From contig NZ_CALGRE010000034.1 of NCBI RefSeq assembly GCF_937958975.1, positions 1-11,901 of the forward strand: a stretch of 11,901 nt of DNA, in the 5' to 3' direction. The notes beneath the pieces are model-generated. The model was not told the DNA's origin, made no database searches, and saw nothing but the letters and a program-made list of their open reading frames with translations. The position numbers and the translations under genes were made by a program. The first letter of the stretch is position 1. Each line of letters opens with the position of its first letter. This document shows positions 1 through 6,636 of this stretch, one piece after another. Source of the stretch: an uncultured Eubacterium sp. Its GTDB lineage: Bacteria > Bacillota > Clostridia > Lachnospirales > Lachnospiraceae.

Positions 1-213
1 GCATGGTCAGATTTCCTGTTACCGTATTTAGTTCTGAACGGTTCGGGCAAGGAAACAGTAATGGTTAAGTTATATGCTTATTCAGCAGCGCATACAACAC
101 AGATAGATATGATTCGGGCGATATTCTTCTCGATTATCCCTCCGACAATCTTATTCTTGTTGTTCCAGAAGCAAATTACCGATGGTGCCGCAGGCGGCGC
201 TGTCAAAGGATAG
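1..213 (+). CDS. Sugar ABC transporter permease, MalG type (3' end only)
   Basis: An open frame enters from the left edge in frame 1 and ends at TAG 211-213, giving the last 70 residues of a protein. It begins AWSDFLLPYLVL, resembling the WNDFLLP segment that follows the EAA loop in MalG-type inner-membrane components of carbohydrate uptake ABC transporters (CUT1). A final membrane helix follows at about residues 39-55 (RAIFFSIIPPTILFLLFQ). The tail ITDGAAGGAVKG matches the usual end of this family (GAVKG). The role would be to form, with a MalF-type partner, the membrane channel for an oligosaccharide. It lies 75 bases upstream of the first GH65 gene on the same strand, so the transported sugar is probably that enzyme's substrate. 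The MalF partner, binding protein and promoter are outside the window. Family is fairly sure; sugar is unknown. Confidence 0.85.
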   Translation, partial: AWSDFLLPYLVLNGSGKETVMVKLYAYSAAHTTQIDMIRAIFFSIIPPTILFLLFQKQITDGAAGGAVKG

Positions 214-222
214 AAATAATAT

Positions 223-267
223 TAGTGTGCTGTCGGCATTTCCTCCTTTATGCCGACTAGCGTACTA
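223..267 (+). promoter_or_regulatory. Intercistronic stem-loop with anti-Shine-Dalgarno-like loop
   Basis: A perfect 8-bp stem (GTCGGCAT 232-239 with ATGCCGAC 250-257) encloses the 10-base loop TTCCTCCTTT. After one bulged base (T258) the stem can continue as seven further pairs, two of them G-U (223-229 with 261-267). No T-tract follows, so it does not look like an intrinsic terminator. The loop carries CCTCC, complementary to ribosome binding sites, and the GGAG of the next gene is at 277-280. It could be an RNA-processing or stability element between the transporter and phosphorylase cistrons, or could influence translation of the GH65 gene. The structure is read from sequence; the role is inferred. 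Confidence 0.5.
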
Positions 268-288
268 TATAAAAATGGAGTGAAGATT

Positions 289-2586
289 ATGGCAAAAGTA
301 GCAGACAAATATTTTAAAGTTGATGAATGGAAAGTTATTGAAGAAGGATTCAATCCGGAATATGGAGAGGTTTCAGAATCTATATTTTCACTTGCAAATG
401 AATATTTGGGAGTGAGAGGTTATTTTGATGAAAGATATTCAGGAAGTAAGCTGATTGGAAGCTATTTCAATGGAATATATGAGATGACAAAACCTGAATA
501 TAATCATTACAAAGGAATTGCTGATTTTACTGAGTTTATGGTAAATTCAGTAGATTGGTTATACACAAGAATAGAAATGGACGGTGAACAGCTTGATTTG
601 GCGACAGCTGATATAGAAGAGTTTGTCAGAGAACTTGATATGAAAACAGGTATTCTCAAAAGAACCTTTGTCTGGAATACAAAGTCAGGAAAAAAATTAG
701 CTGTTAAATTTGAGAGATTTGTTTCAATGACGAAAGTTCAACGTTCAACTCAGAAAATTACCATAAAACCGATTGGATGCAGCGGTGAAATTTATATAAC
801 ATCCGGTTTAGATTTTTCACAGATACATAAAAATGAAAATAAAAATATGTGGAATTGTGAACCGGGCATTATTGAAAACGGTGAGGATATATTTTTAGGA
901 ATTAATGGCACTACAATTAATACAGGATTAAAAGTCTTTGGAAGCTGTAAGATACATGCAGAATATAGTGGATTTGAAGAAATTTGTGAGGAAAAAATTG
1001 TTGCCGCAAAATTAAAGGTGGATTTAGAGGATGGTAAGGATTATACGCTTACTAAAGTTACGAATAATGTTACATTAAAAGATGATGGAGATTTAGGAGT
1101 ATATGCAAAAGAGGTAGAGACCGTAAAAACTGAGCAGGAAAGCGCCTGTGCATTATATGCTAAGTTAGAAAAAGATACAATTGACTGGTGGACAAAGGTG
1201 TGGGAGAGTTCGGACATAACTATAGAAAATGATCCCGAAAACCAGCAGGGAATACGTTTTTGTATTTTCCAGATGTATCAGACTTATCATGGAGCAGTAG
1301 AAGGCACGAATATTGGAGCGAAAGGTTTGACCGGCGAGGCTTACAATGGTAATGCATTTTGGGATACAGAAACATATTGTCTGCCATTCTTTATCTTTAA
1401 CAATCAGGAGGCTTCAAGAAACTTGCTTTATTTCCGCTATAAGACATTGGATGAGGCAAGAAAAAGAGCAGAAGTATTAGATTGTAAGGGGGCATATTAT
1501 CCAATTGCAACGATAAGCGGTAAGGAGTGTTGTAATCTCTGGCAGCATGCAAGTCTCCAGCTTCAGGCATCTACAGCAGTAGCATATGGCATATGGTTCT
1601 ATGAAAAGATGTTTGAAGATAAAGAATTTATAAAAAAATATGGATTGGAAATGCTTATTGAAATCTCCAGAATGCTTGCATCAAGAGGAGATTATGATAA
1701 AGAGGGAAGATATGGATACTATTGTGTTATGGGGCCTGATGAGTTCCAGATGATGGTACATAATAATTGTTATACAAATTATATGGGAAAATTCTCTTTA
1801 GAGTATACAATCCAAAAGATAAATGAAATCAAATCAGAAGACCCGGAGGCTTATAGCAAGGTTATTAAAAAGATTAACTTTGATGAAGCAGAAATGAAAG
1901 AATGGGAAAATATAGCAAAGAATATGATTATTCTTTATGATGACAATACAAAGTTATTTGAGCAGCATGATGGGTTCTTTAAGTTACCACATCTTGATGT
2001 TGACTCAATTCCTGTGGAGGATTTCCCACTTTATAATAACTGGTCATATGACAGGATTTACAGAAATGATATGATTAAACAGCCGGATGTATTGATGTTT
2101 ATGTTGTTGTTTAATTCAGAATTTACAGAGGAACAGCTCAAAGCAAATTATGAGTATTATGAACCATGTTGTATACATGAAAGTTCATTGTCTCCTTCGG
2201 TTCATTCCATTTTAGCTTCACAATTAGGAAGAAGCGAAGAGGCATATAATTTCTTCCAGTTTGCTACAAGAATGGATTTGGATAATTATAACAGAAACAC
2301 AAATCAGGGGATTCACACAACAAGTATTGCCGCAGCGTGGATGAATATTGTATATGGATTCGGCGGACTTAGAAGTGATGGAGATAAACTCTGCGTGGCA
2401 CCGTCTGTTCCTGAGAGCTGGGGAGGATATTCGTTTAAGATTAGTTATAAAGGAACTGTAATTGAAATTAAAGTAGACAAGGAAAATGTATTTATTCAGA
2501 CAAATGGTAATGAGTCCGTTTATCTAAATGTTTACGGAAATGATGTTGAGATAGATAGCAATGGCTATCAATGTAGAGTGGCATGA
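289..2586 (+). CDS. GH65 glycoside phosphorylase A (maltose/nigerose phosphorylase-like)
   Basis: A 765-residue cytoplasmic enzyme with no signal peptide. Known GH65 phosphorylases use phosphate to invert and split alpha-glucosides, giving beta-D-glucose 1-phosphate plus the acceptor sugar. The family's segments are in order: an N-terminal beta-sandwich (about 1-270), then an (alpha/alpha)6 barrel with AFWDTE (W358-E361), GPDEFQ with the predicted general acid E485, KQPDV (597-601) and the phosphate-site loop HESSLS (from H630), then a small C-terminal beta domain. Length and acid position are close to what I recall for Lactobacillus brevis maltose phosphorylase (754 aa, E487). The DEFQ and HESSLS wording recalls that branch, but nigerose or another specificity is possible. 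ATG 289 is chosen over ATG 250: GGAG at 277-280 lies 8 bases upstream of 289, while 250 has no binding site and sits inside a hairpin. The stop overlaps the next start in an ATGA (2583-2586), suggesting translational coupling. GH65 phosphorylase is sure; substrate is not. Confidence 0.93.
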   Translation: MAKVADKYFKVDEWKVIEEGFNPEYGEVSESIFSLANEYLGVRGYFDERYSGSKLIGSYFNGIYEMTKPEYNHYKGIADFTEFMVNSVDWLYTRIEMDGEQLDLATADIEEFVRELDMKTGILKRTFVWNTKSGKKLAVKFERFVSMTKVQRSTQKITIKPIGCSGEIYITSGLDFSQIHKNENKNMWNCEPGIIENGEDIFLGINGTTINTGLKVFGSCKIHAEYSGFEEICEEKIVAAKLKVDLEDGKDYTLTKVTNNVTLKDDGDLGVYAKEVETVKTEQESACALYAKLEKDTIDWWTKVWESSDITIENDPENQQGIRFCIFQMYQTYHGAVEGTNIGAKGLTGEAYNGNAFWDTETYCLPFFIFNNQEASRNLLYFRYKTLDEARKRAEVLDCKGAYYPIATISGKECCNLWQHASLQLQASTAVAYGIWFYEKMFEDKEFIKKYGLEMLIEISRMLASRGDYDKEGRYGYYCVMGPDEFQMMVHNNCYTNYMGKFSLEYTIQKINEIKSEDPEAYSKVIKKINFDEAEMKEWENIAKNMIILYDDNTKLFEQHDGFFKLPHLDVDSIPVEDFPLYNNWSYDRIYRNDMIKQPDVLMFMLLFNSEFTEEQLKANYEYYEPCCIHESSLSPSVHSILASQLGRSEEAYNFFQFATRMDLDNYNRNTNQGIHTTSIAAAWMNIVYGFGGLRSDGDKLCVAPSVPESWGGYSFKISYKGTVIEIKVDKENVFIQTNGNESVYLNVYGNDVEIDSNGYQCRVA

Positions 2587-4766
2587 TTGATTGGAAAATA
2601 AGAGAAGAAGGATTTGATAAAAACAAAATATCCTATTTAGGAAATAAACTTCTGATAGGAAATGGTTACATGGGGGTGAGGGGCACTCTTGCAGAATATA
2701 GCAAAGAAAACCTTGCGGCTGTGAATCTGGCTGGAATTTACGATAGAGTAGGTGACGGCTGGAGGGAGCCCCTTAACGCACCAAATGGATTTTATACATA
2801 TTTAATTGTAGATGGTGAGGTCTTAAAGTTACCTGAAAAAGAACCGGAAGTACATTACACGGAATTGGACTACAGATATGGCATATATAACAGACATTCT
2901 GAATGGATTACATCGAGGGGAAGAATTTCTGTTGACAGCGAAAGATTTGTCAGTATGGAGGATGTTCATCTTGGTATTATGCGCTATAAAGTTATAGCAG
3001 ATTTTCATGCGGATGTAGAAGTTGTGTATGGTATAGACGGGGATGTATGGGATATCAACGGACCACATTATGACAAATTAGAATATGATGAAAAAGAAAT
3101 TATAGGCATTGTAGGCACGACTCACGAGAAGGGTTATAAAGTGTCTGTTTCCGCAGGTGATAAAACTAATTTTCCATGTGAAAAGAAAATCACGGTGGAG
3201 AATAAAAAAGTCCTTAAGGATATTAATTTTATAACAGAAGTGGACAAAGAGTATGTTATCGACAGATTCTTTAGTGTTTATACAAGTAAAGATTGTGAGG
3301 ATTGCAGAAAGGCAGCTTCAAAGAATGTTCTAAAAGCATTGGAAGAAGGATATGAAACGGCAATCCAAAAACAAAAAGATAAATGGAATCGTCTTTGGAA
3401 ATATTCGCAGGTGATTATTGAAGGTGATGACAAGGCGATGGAGGCTTTGAATTATTCCTTATATCATTTGCATTGTATTGCTCCAAGACATGCAGATAAC
3501 CTTTCTATTGCAGCCAGAGGTCTTTCGGGACAGACATATAAAGGCGCAGTTTTCTGGGATACAGAAATGTTTATTTTAGAATTTTTTCTGATGACAGAGC
3601 CTAATGTTGCGAAAAGCCTTATGAAATATCGAATTGATTCGTTAGATGGGGCAAAGCAGAAAGCGAAAGGTTATGGACTGGATGGTGCATTTTATGCATG
3701 GGAGAGTCAGGAAGGCGGATATGACGCATGTTCAGATTATAATGTTGTAGATGTTTTCACAAAGCGTCCGATGAGAACGTTCTTTAAAGATAAGCAGGTT
3801 CACATATCGGCTGCAATCGTTTATGGAATGGGACGATATCTGGAAACCACAGGAGATACTTCACTTTTGTCTGACGGAGGAGCTCATACCATTATTGAAT
3901 GTGCATTATTCTATTATAGCCTCTTATTGAGACGGGCAGGAGGGACTTTTTATGAGATTCATGATGTAATTGGTCCTGACGAATACCATGAGAGAGTGAA
4001 TAATAACGGTTACACAAATCGAATGGCAAAATACACATTTGAGCAGGCGATAAACGTTATTGAAATAAAAGACCTGTTATCAGAGAGTGAACAGGTAATT
4101 TTGGACAGTTATGATTTGACTGTGCTAAAAGACAAATTTGTTGATGCTGCACAAAATCTTTATATACCGCAGGCAAATGAGAGTGGTGTCATACCACAGT
4201 TTGATGGATATTTTGATTTAGAGGATGTCAGCATTGAAGAAGTTCGGGGCAGGCTGTTAGACCCAAAGGAATATTGGGGCGGCGCATATGGAGTTGCCAG
4301 TCATACGCAGGTTATAAAACAGGCAGATGTAGTTACATGGCTTAATATGTTTTCAGAAGAATTTGATTTAGATGAGAAATTAAAAAATCTGGAATACTAT
4401 GAGACAAGGACAGAACATGGTTCTTCCCTGAGCGCATGTATGTATGCATTGCTGGCATGTAAATGTAAAAGACCTGATAAGGCTTATGATTTCTTTATGA
4501 AATCTGCCTGTGCGGATATAAAGCAGGGTGGTAAAGAATGGGCAGGACTTGTTTATATTGGCGGTACGCATCCGGCGGCAGCAGGCGGCGCATATATGGT
4601 GGCAATTCAGGGATTTGGAGGTATAAGTTTCCGGGATGGAAATATTCAGGTAAATCCTAACCTGCCAAAAGGCTGGAACAGACTTTGTTTTAGAATTAAT
4701 TATAAAGACAAATTATATGAAATAGATATCAATGAAGAGGAAACGCTTGTAAAAGAGTTGAATTAA
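2583..4766 (+). CDS. GH65 glycoside phosphorylase B (kojibiose/nigerose-type clade)
   Basis: A 727-residue second GH65 enzyme without a signal peptide, translated from the ATGA overlap with phosphorylase A. Landmarks are WDTE (W325-E328), GPDEYHERV with the predicted general acid E467, KQADV (579-583), HGSSLS (H612-S615) and a C-terminal GGTHPAAAGGAYM segment (about 660-672). These differ from the upstream enzyme at the same places (DEYH versus DEFQ, KQAD versus KQPD, HGSS versus HESS, and a glycine-rich GGTHPA region absent there). The two are therefore divergent paralogues rather than a recent duplication and probably act on different linkages or acceptors. The HGSSLS and DEYH forms are common among kojibiose, trehalose and nigerose phosphorylases; I cannot choose between them. 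The reaction should release beta-glucose 1-phosphate, used by the beta-phosphoglucomutase encoded at 5992. A strong hairpin follows the stop. Confidence 0.92.
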   Translation: MIDWKIREEGFDKNKISYLGNKLLIGNGYMGVRGTLAEYSKENLAAVNLAGIYDRVGDGWREPLNAPNGFYTYLIVDGEVLKLPEKEPEVHYTELDYRYGIYNRHSEWITSRGRISVDSERFVSMEDVHLGIMRYKVIADFHADVEVVYGIDGDVWDINGPHYDKLEYDEKEIIGIVGTTHEKGYKVSVSAGDKTNFPCEKKITVENKKVLKDINFITEVDKEYVIDRFFSVYTSKDCEDCRKAASKNVLKALEEGYETAIQKQKDKWNRLWKYSQVIIEGDDKAMEALNYSLYHLHCIAPRHADNLSIAARGLSGQTYKGAVFWDTEMFILEFFLMTEPNVAKSLMKYRIDSLDGAKQKAKGYGLDGAFYAWESQEGGYDACSDYNVVDVFTKRPMRTFFKDKQVHISAAIVYGMGRYLETTGDTSLLSDGGAHTIIECALFYYSLLLRRAGGTFYEIHDVIGPDEYHERVNNNGYTNRMAKYTFEQAINVIEIKDLLSESEQVILDSYDLTVLKDKFVDAAQNLYIPQANESGVIPQFDGYFDLEDVSIEEVRGRLLDPKEYWGGAYGVASHTQVIKQADVVTWLNMFSEEFDLDEKLKNLEYYETRTEHGSSLSACMYALLACKCKRPDKAYDFFMKSACADIKQGGKEWAGLVYIGGTHPAAAGGAYMVAIQGFGGISFRDGNIQVNPNLPKGWNRLCFRINYKDKLYEIDINEEETLVKELN

Positions 4767-4778
4767 ATTATCAGAAGC

Positions 4779-4815
4779 AGCATTAGAGGTTTTTAGATTT
4801 GAAACCTCTAATGCT
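4779..4815. terminator. Hairpin between convergent GH65-B and lacI genes
   Basis: A perfect 14-bp stem, AGCATTAGAGGTTT (4779-4792) with AAACCTCTAATGCT (4802-4815), encloses a 9-base loop. It sits in the 58-base gap between two genes that end towards each other, so it can serve both strands. Neither side has a long T-tract directly after the stem; the nearest plus-strand run is TTTTTTT at about 4834, inside the end of lacI. Transcription end or 3' stabilisation is likely, but termination efficiency is uncertain. Confidence 0.7.
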
Positions 4816-4824
4816 ATTCGACAA

Positions 4825-5838
4825 TTAAACTAATTTTTTTACGCTGTTCCGTTCAGTGATTGTTGTTTGAAGAGAAATCTCGTATGGATTTGGAGTTTTG
4901 TGTTCTAACAGCTGTAGCATGAAATCAACAGCAATACGTCCTTTCAAATCCATATCCTGATGAACAGAAGTGAGCGGTGGTTCAATTATGTTACAGATGT
5001 TTAAATCATCAAAACCGATAATAGAAATATCATCCGGAACATGCACACCAAGTCTGTGAAGATTGGCAATAATATTACCGGCAAGATAGTCGGCAGTCGT
5101 GACAACGCCTGTGATATCCGGGTGCTTTGCTAAAAATTTTGCAAAATTTCTTGTACCTTTTAAATCCATAGAACATTCAAAGACGAGTGAATCATCGAAT
5201 GGTATGCCCGCTTTTGTAAGAGCATATTTATAACCGAGAAATCGTTCCATAAGAACGCCGCCATCTTTGATATGGAGAGAGGCAAATGCAATTTTCTTAT
5301 GACCGTTTTGGATGAGATATTTGGTAGCGAGACTACTTCCGCCAAAATCGTCAAGCCCTACGTTACAGATGTTCTTGTGATGTACATAACTATCGACAAG
5401 AACGATGGGAATATTTAAAGTTGTTATTTCATCAAAGAAATCATCTTTAAAGATACCGGCGAGAAACAGACCATCGATATCCCAGGTATGCAAAAAGGCT
5501 TCTAATTGTTCGGATGTCTCGACTGTACGAATCATAAGATAGTAACCGTTTTCGCGGAGAACATGTTCGAGGATTCCGATAAATTTGGAAAGAAAAGGGT
5601 CTTCCATAAAATTGGCGCCCTTATCGGTCAGGACATGATTTATGAAGCCGATAACTTTTGATGATTTAGAGACAAGAGAACGTGCAGACATGTTTGGTAC
5701 ATATCCGAGTTCGTCAATGGCAGTATTAATTTTTGTCACAGTTTCTGCGGATACGCGACCTGATTTGCCATTAATAACGTTAGACACTGTTGTTGCACTG
5801 ACACCGACTGCCTGTGCAATATCTTTAATTGTAACCAT
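4825..5838 (-). CDS. LacI-family transcriptional regulator
   Basis: A 337-residue sugar-responsive repressor. The N-terminus, starting MVTIKDIAQAVGVSATTVSN, is the LacI helix-turn-helix (about 3-23). It is followed by the hinge helix region NMSARSL (49-55), which inserts in the minor groove at a central CG step in this family. The rest is the periplasmic-binding-protein-like effector domain, with GFDDLNICNIIEPPLTSVHQD near the C-terminus and a final TTITERNS(V) typical of the family. ATG 5838 is chosen over an in-frame TTG at 5856: AAAGGA lies about 9 bases upstream of it and the protein then starts exactly at the conserved HTH. It is divergent from pgmB and convergent with the GH65 pair, so it most likely governs this locus. 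A palindrome overlapping its own promoter region suggests autoregulation. The effector is unknown; a sugar or sugar phosphate of the pathway is inferred. Confidence 0.95.
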   Translation of the reverse strand: MVTIKDIAQAVGVSATTVSNVINGKSGRVSAETVTKINTAIDELGYVPNMSARSLVSKSSKVIGFINHVLTDKGANFMEDPFLSKFIGILEHVLRENGYYLMIRTVETSEQLEAFLHTWDIDGLFLAGIFKDDFFDEITTLNIPIVLVDSYVHHKNICNVGLDDFGGSSLATKYLIQNGHKKIAFASLHIKDGGVLMERFLGYKYALTKAGIPFDDSLVFECSMDLKGTRNFAKFLAKHPDITGVVTTADYLAGNIIANLHRLGVHVPDDISIIGFDDLNICNIIEPPLTSVHQDMDLKGRIAVDFMLQLLEHKTPNPYEISLQTTITERNSVKKLV

Positions 5839-5867
5839 AATGTATGTTCCTTTCAAAGGTTTCTTTC

Positions 5868-5873
5868 AGTATA
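5868..5873 (-). promoter_or_regulatory. Probable lacI promoter -10 element
   Basis: On the minus strand this reads TATACT, 30 bases before the lacI ATG. No good -35 box is seen at 16-18 bases spacing (TATGGT at 17). The adjacent palindrome at 5879-5892 would lie between the -35 and -10 positions, so a bound repressor would block RNA polymerase. The assignment rests on one hexamer and on position. Confidence 0.4.
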
Positions 5874-5878
5874 AATTC

Positions 5879-5892
5879 GTTTAACGTGAAAC
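5879..5892. promoter_or_regulatory. Candidate LacI-family operator (lacI-pgmB intergenic)
   Basis: GTTTAACGTGAAAC is a 14-bp inverted repeat with one mismatch and the central CG typical of LacI-family operators. The same word in perfect form, GTTTAACGTTAAAC, occurs at 10704-10717. It lies 41 bases upstream of the lacI start and about 100 bases upstream of pgmB, between the two divergent genes. It could control both, or mainly autoregulate lacI. Binding by the adjacent regulator is inference. Confidence 0.65.
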
Positions 5893-5923
5893 CATAGATT
5901 GATTTTAACATGTATTTTAAAAT

Positions 5924-5952
5924 TTGAAAATAGTAAAAAACATTAATCAAAT
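5924..5952 (+). promoter_or_regulatory. Weak candidate promoter for the pgmB operon
   Basis: TTGAAA (5924-5929) and TCAAAT (5947-5952) are separated by 17 bases, about 40 bases before the pgmB start. The -10 match is poor, and the stretch is so AT-rich that other hexamers (TATAGA at 5952) are possible. The operator at 5879-5892 would lie just upstream of this promoter rather than over it. Treat the exact boxes as tentative. Confidence 0.3.
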
Positions 5953-5991
5953 ATAGATAAATATAAACTATAAATGAAAAAGGAGGAAAAA

Positions 5992-6636
5992 ATGCAAGGA
6001 GTAATTTTTGATTTAGATGGCGTGCTTGTTTCAACAGATGAATTACATTATCAGGCATGGAAAAAGCTTGCAGATGAAATCGGAATCAGCGGTTTTAGCA
6101 GAGAAGATAATGTGAGACAAAGGGGAGTAAGCAGAATGGCATCCCTTGAAGTGGTTCTTGAAAAAGGAGATAAAGAATACACAGAGGAAGAAAAAATAGA
6201 AATGGCAGAGAGAAAAAATGACTATTACAAAGAAATGTTACAGTCATTAGATGACAGTGCAGTGTTGCCGGGAGCATATGATACCTTAAAAATGCTCAAA
6301 GACAGGGGGATATTGACAGCTGTCGGTTCTGCCAGCAAAAATGCACCATTAATACTTGAAAAGACAGGTATTCTCCCGCTTATTGATAAGATAAGCTGTG
6401 GACTTGATGTGACAAAATCAAAGCCTGATCCGGAAGTATTTTTAGTAGCTGCATCTAAGTTAGAACTCTCACCTGAGAATTGTCTGGTTGTGGAAGATGC
6501 AAAAGCAGGGGTTGAAGCTGCAGAAGCAGGAGGCATGAAATCTCTCGGGGTAGGACCTTTACATGAGGAACTTGGAGCGGACTTTCATTCAAGAACACTG
6601 GCAACAGTAGAAAATTGGGAGGAAATATTATGCTAA
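5992..6636 (+). CDS. pgmB: Beta-phosphoglucomutase
   Basis: A 214-residue cytoplasmic HAD-superfamily enzyme converting beta-D-glucose 1-phosphate to glucose 6-phosphate, the partner of inverting GH65 phosphorylases. HAD motif I is FDLDGVL (about 6-12), with nucleophile D8 and acid/base D10. The cap domain (about 16-85) carries the beta-PGM signature GVSRMASLE and ERKNDYY. Motif II is GSASKN (about 110-115), motif III lysine lies in SKPDPEVF (about 143-150), and motif IV is VVEDAKAGVEAA (about 163-174). The pattern matches Lactococcus lactis PgmB along its length. ATG 5992 is chosen over ATG 5974: AGGAGG (5981-5986) sits 5 bases before it, and the earlier start adds six Lys/Glu-rich residues encoded by the binding site itself. 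Its stop overlaps the next start by 7 bases, so it heads an operon with two cell-surface genes. Confidence 0.95.
   Translation: MQGVIFDLDGVLVSTDELHYQAWKKLADEIGISGFSREDNVRQRGVSRMASLEVVLEKGDKEYTEEEKIEMAERKNDYYKEMLQSLDDSAVLPGAYDTLKMLKDRGILTAVGSASKNAPLILEKTGILPLIDKISCGLDVTKSKPDPEVFLVAASKLELSPENCLVVEDAKAGVEAAEAGGMKSLGVGPLHEELGADFHSRTLATVENWEEILC

Noticed and set aside
250..288. Upstream ATG at 250 as the start of the first GH65 gene
   Set aside because: No ribosome binding site precedes it, it lies in the right arm of a hairpin, and ATG 289 has GGAG at good spacing and begins the family-like MAKVADKYF sequence.
6225..6536. A 103-codon minus-strand frame inside pgmB
   Set aside because: It is antisense to conserved HAD motifs and is a composition shadow.
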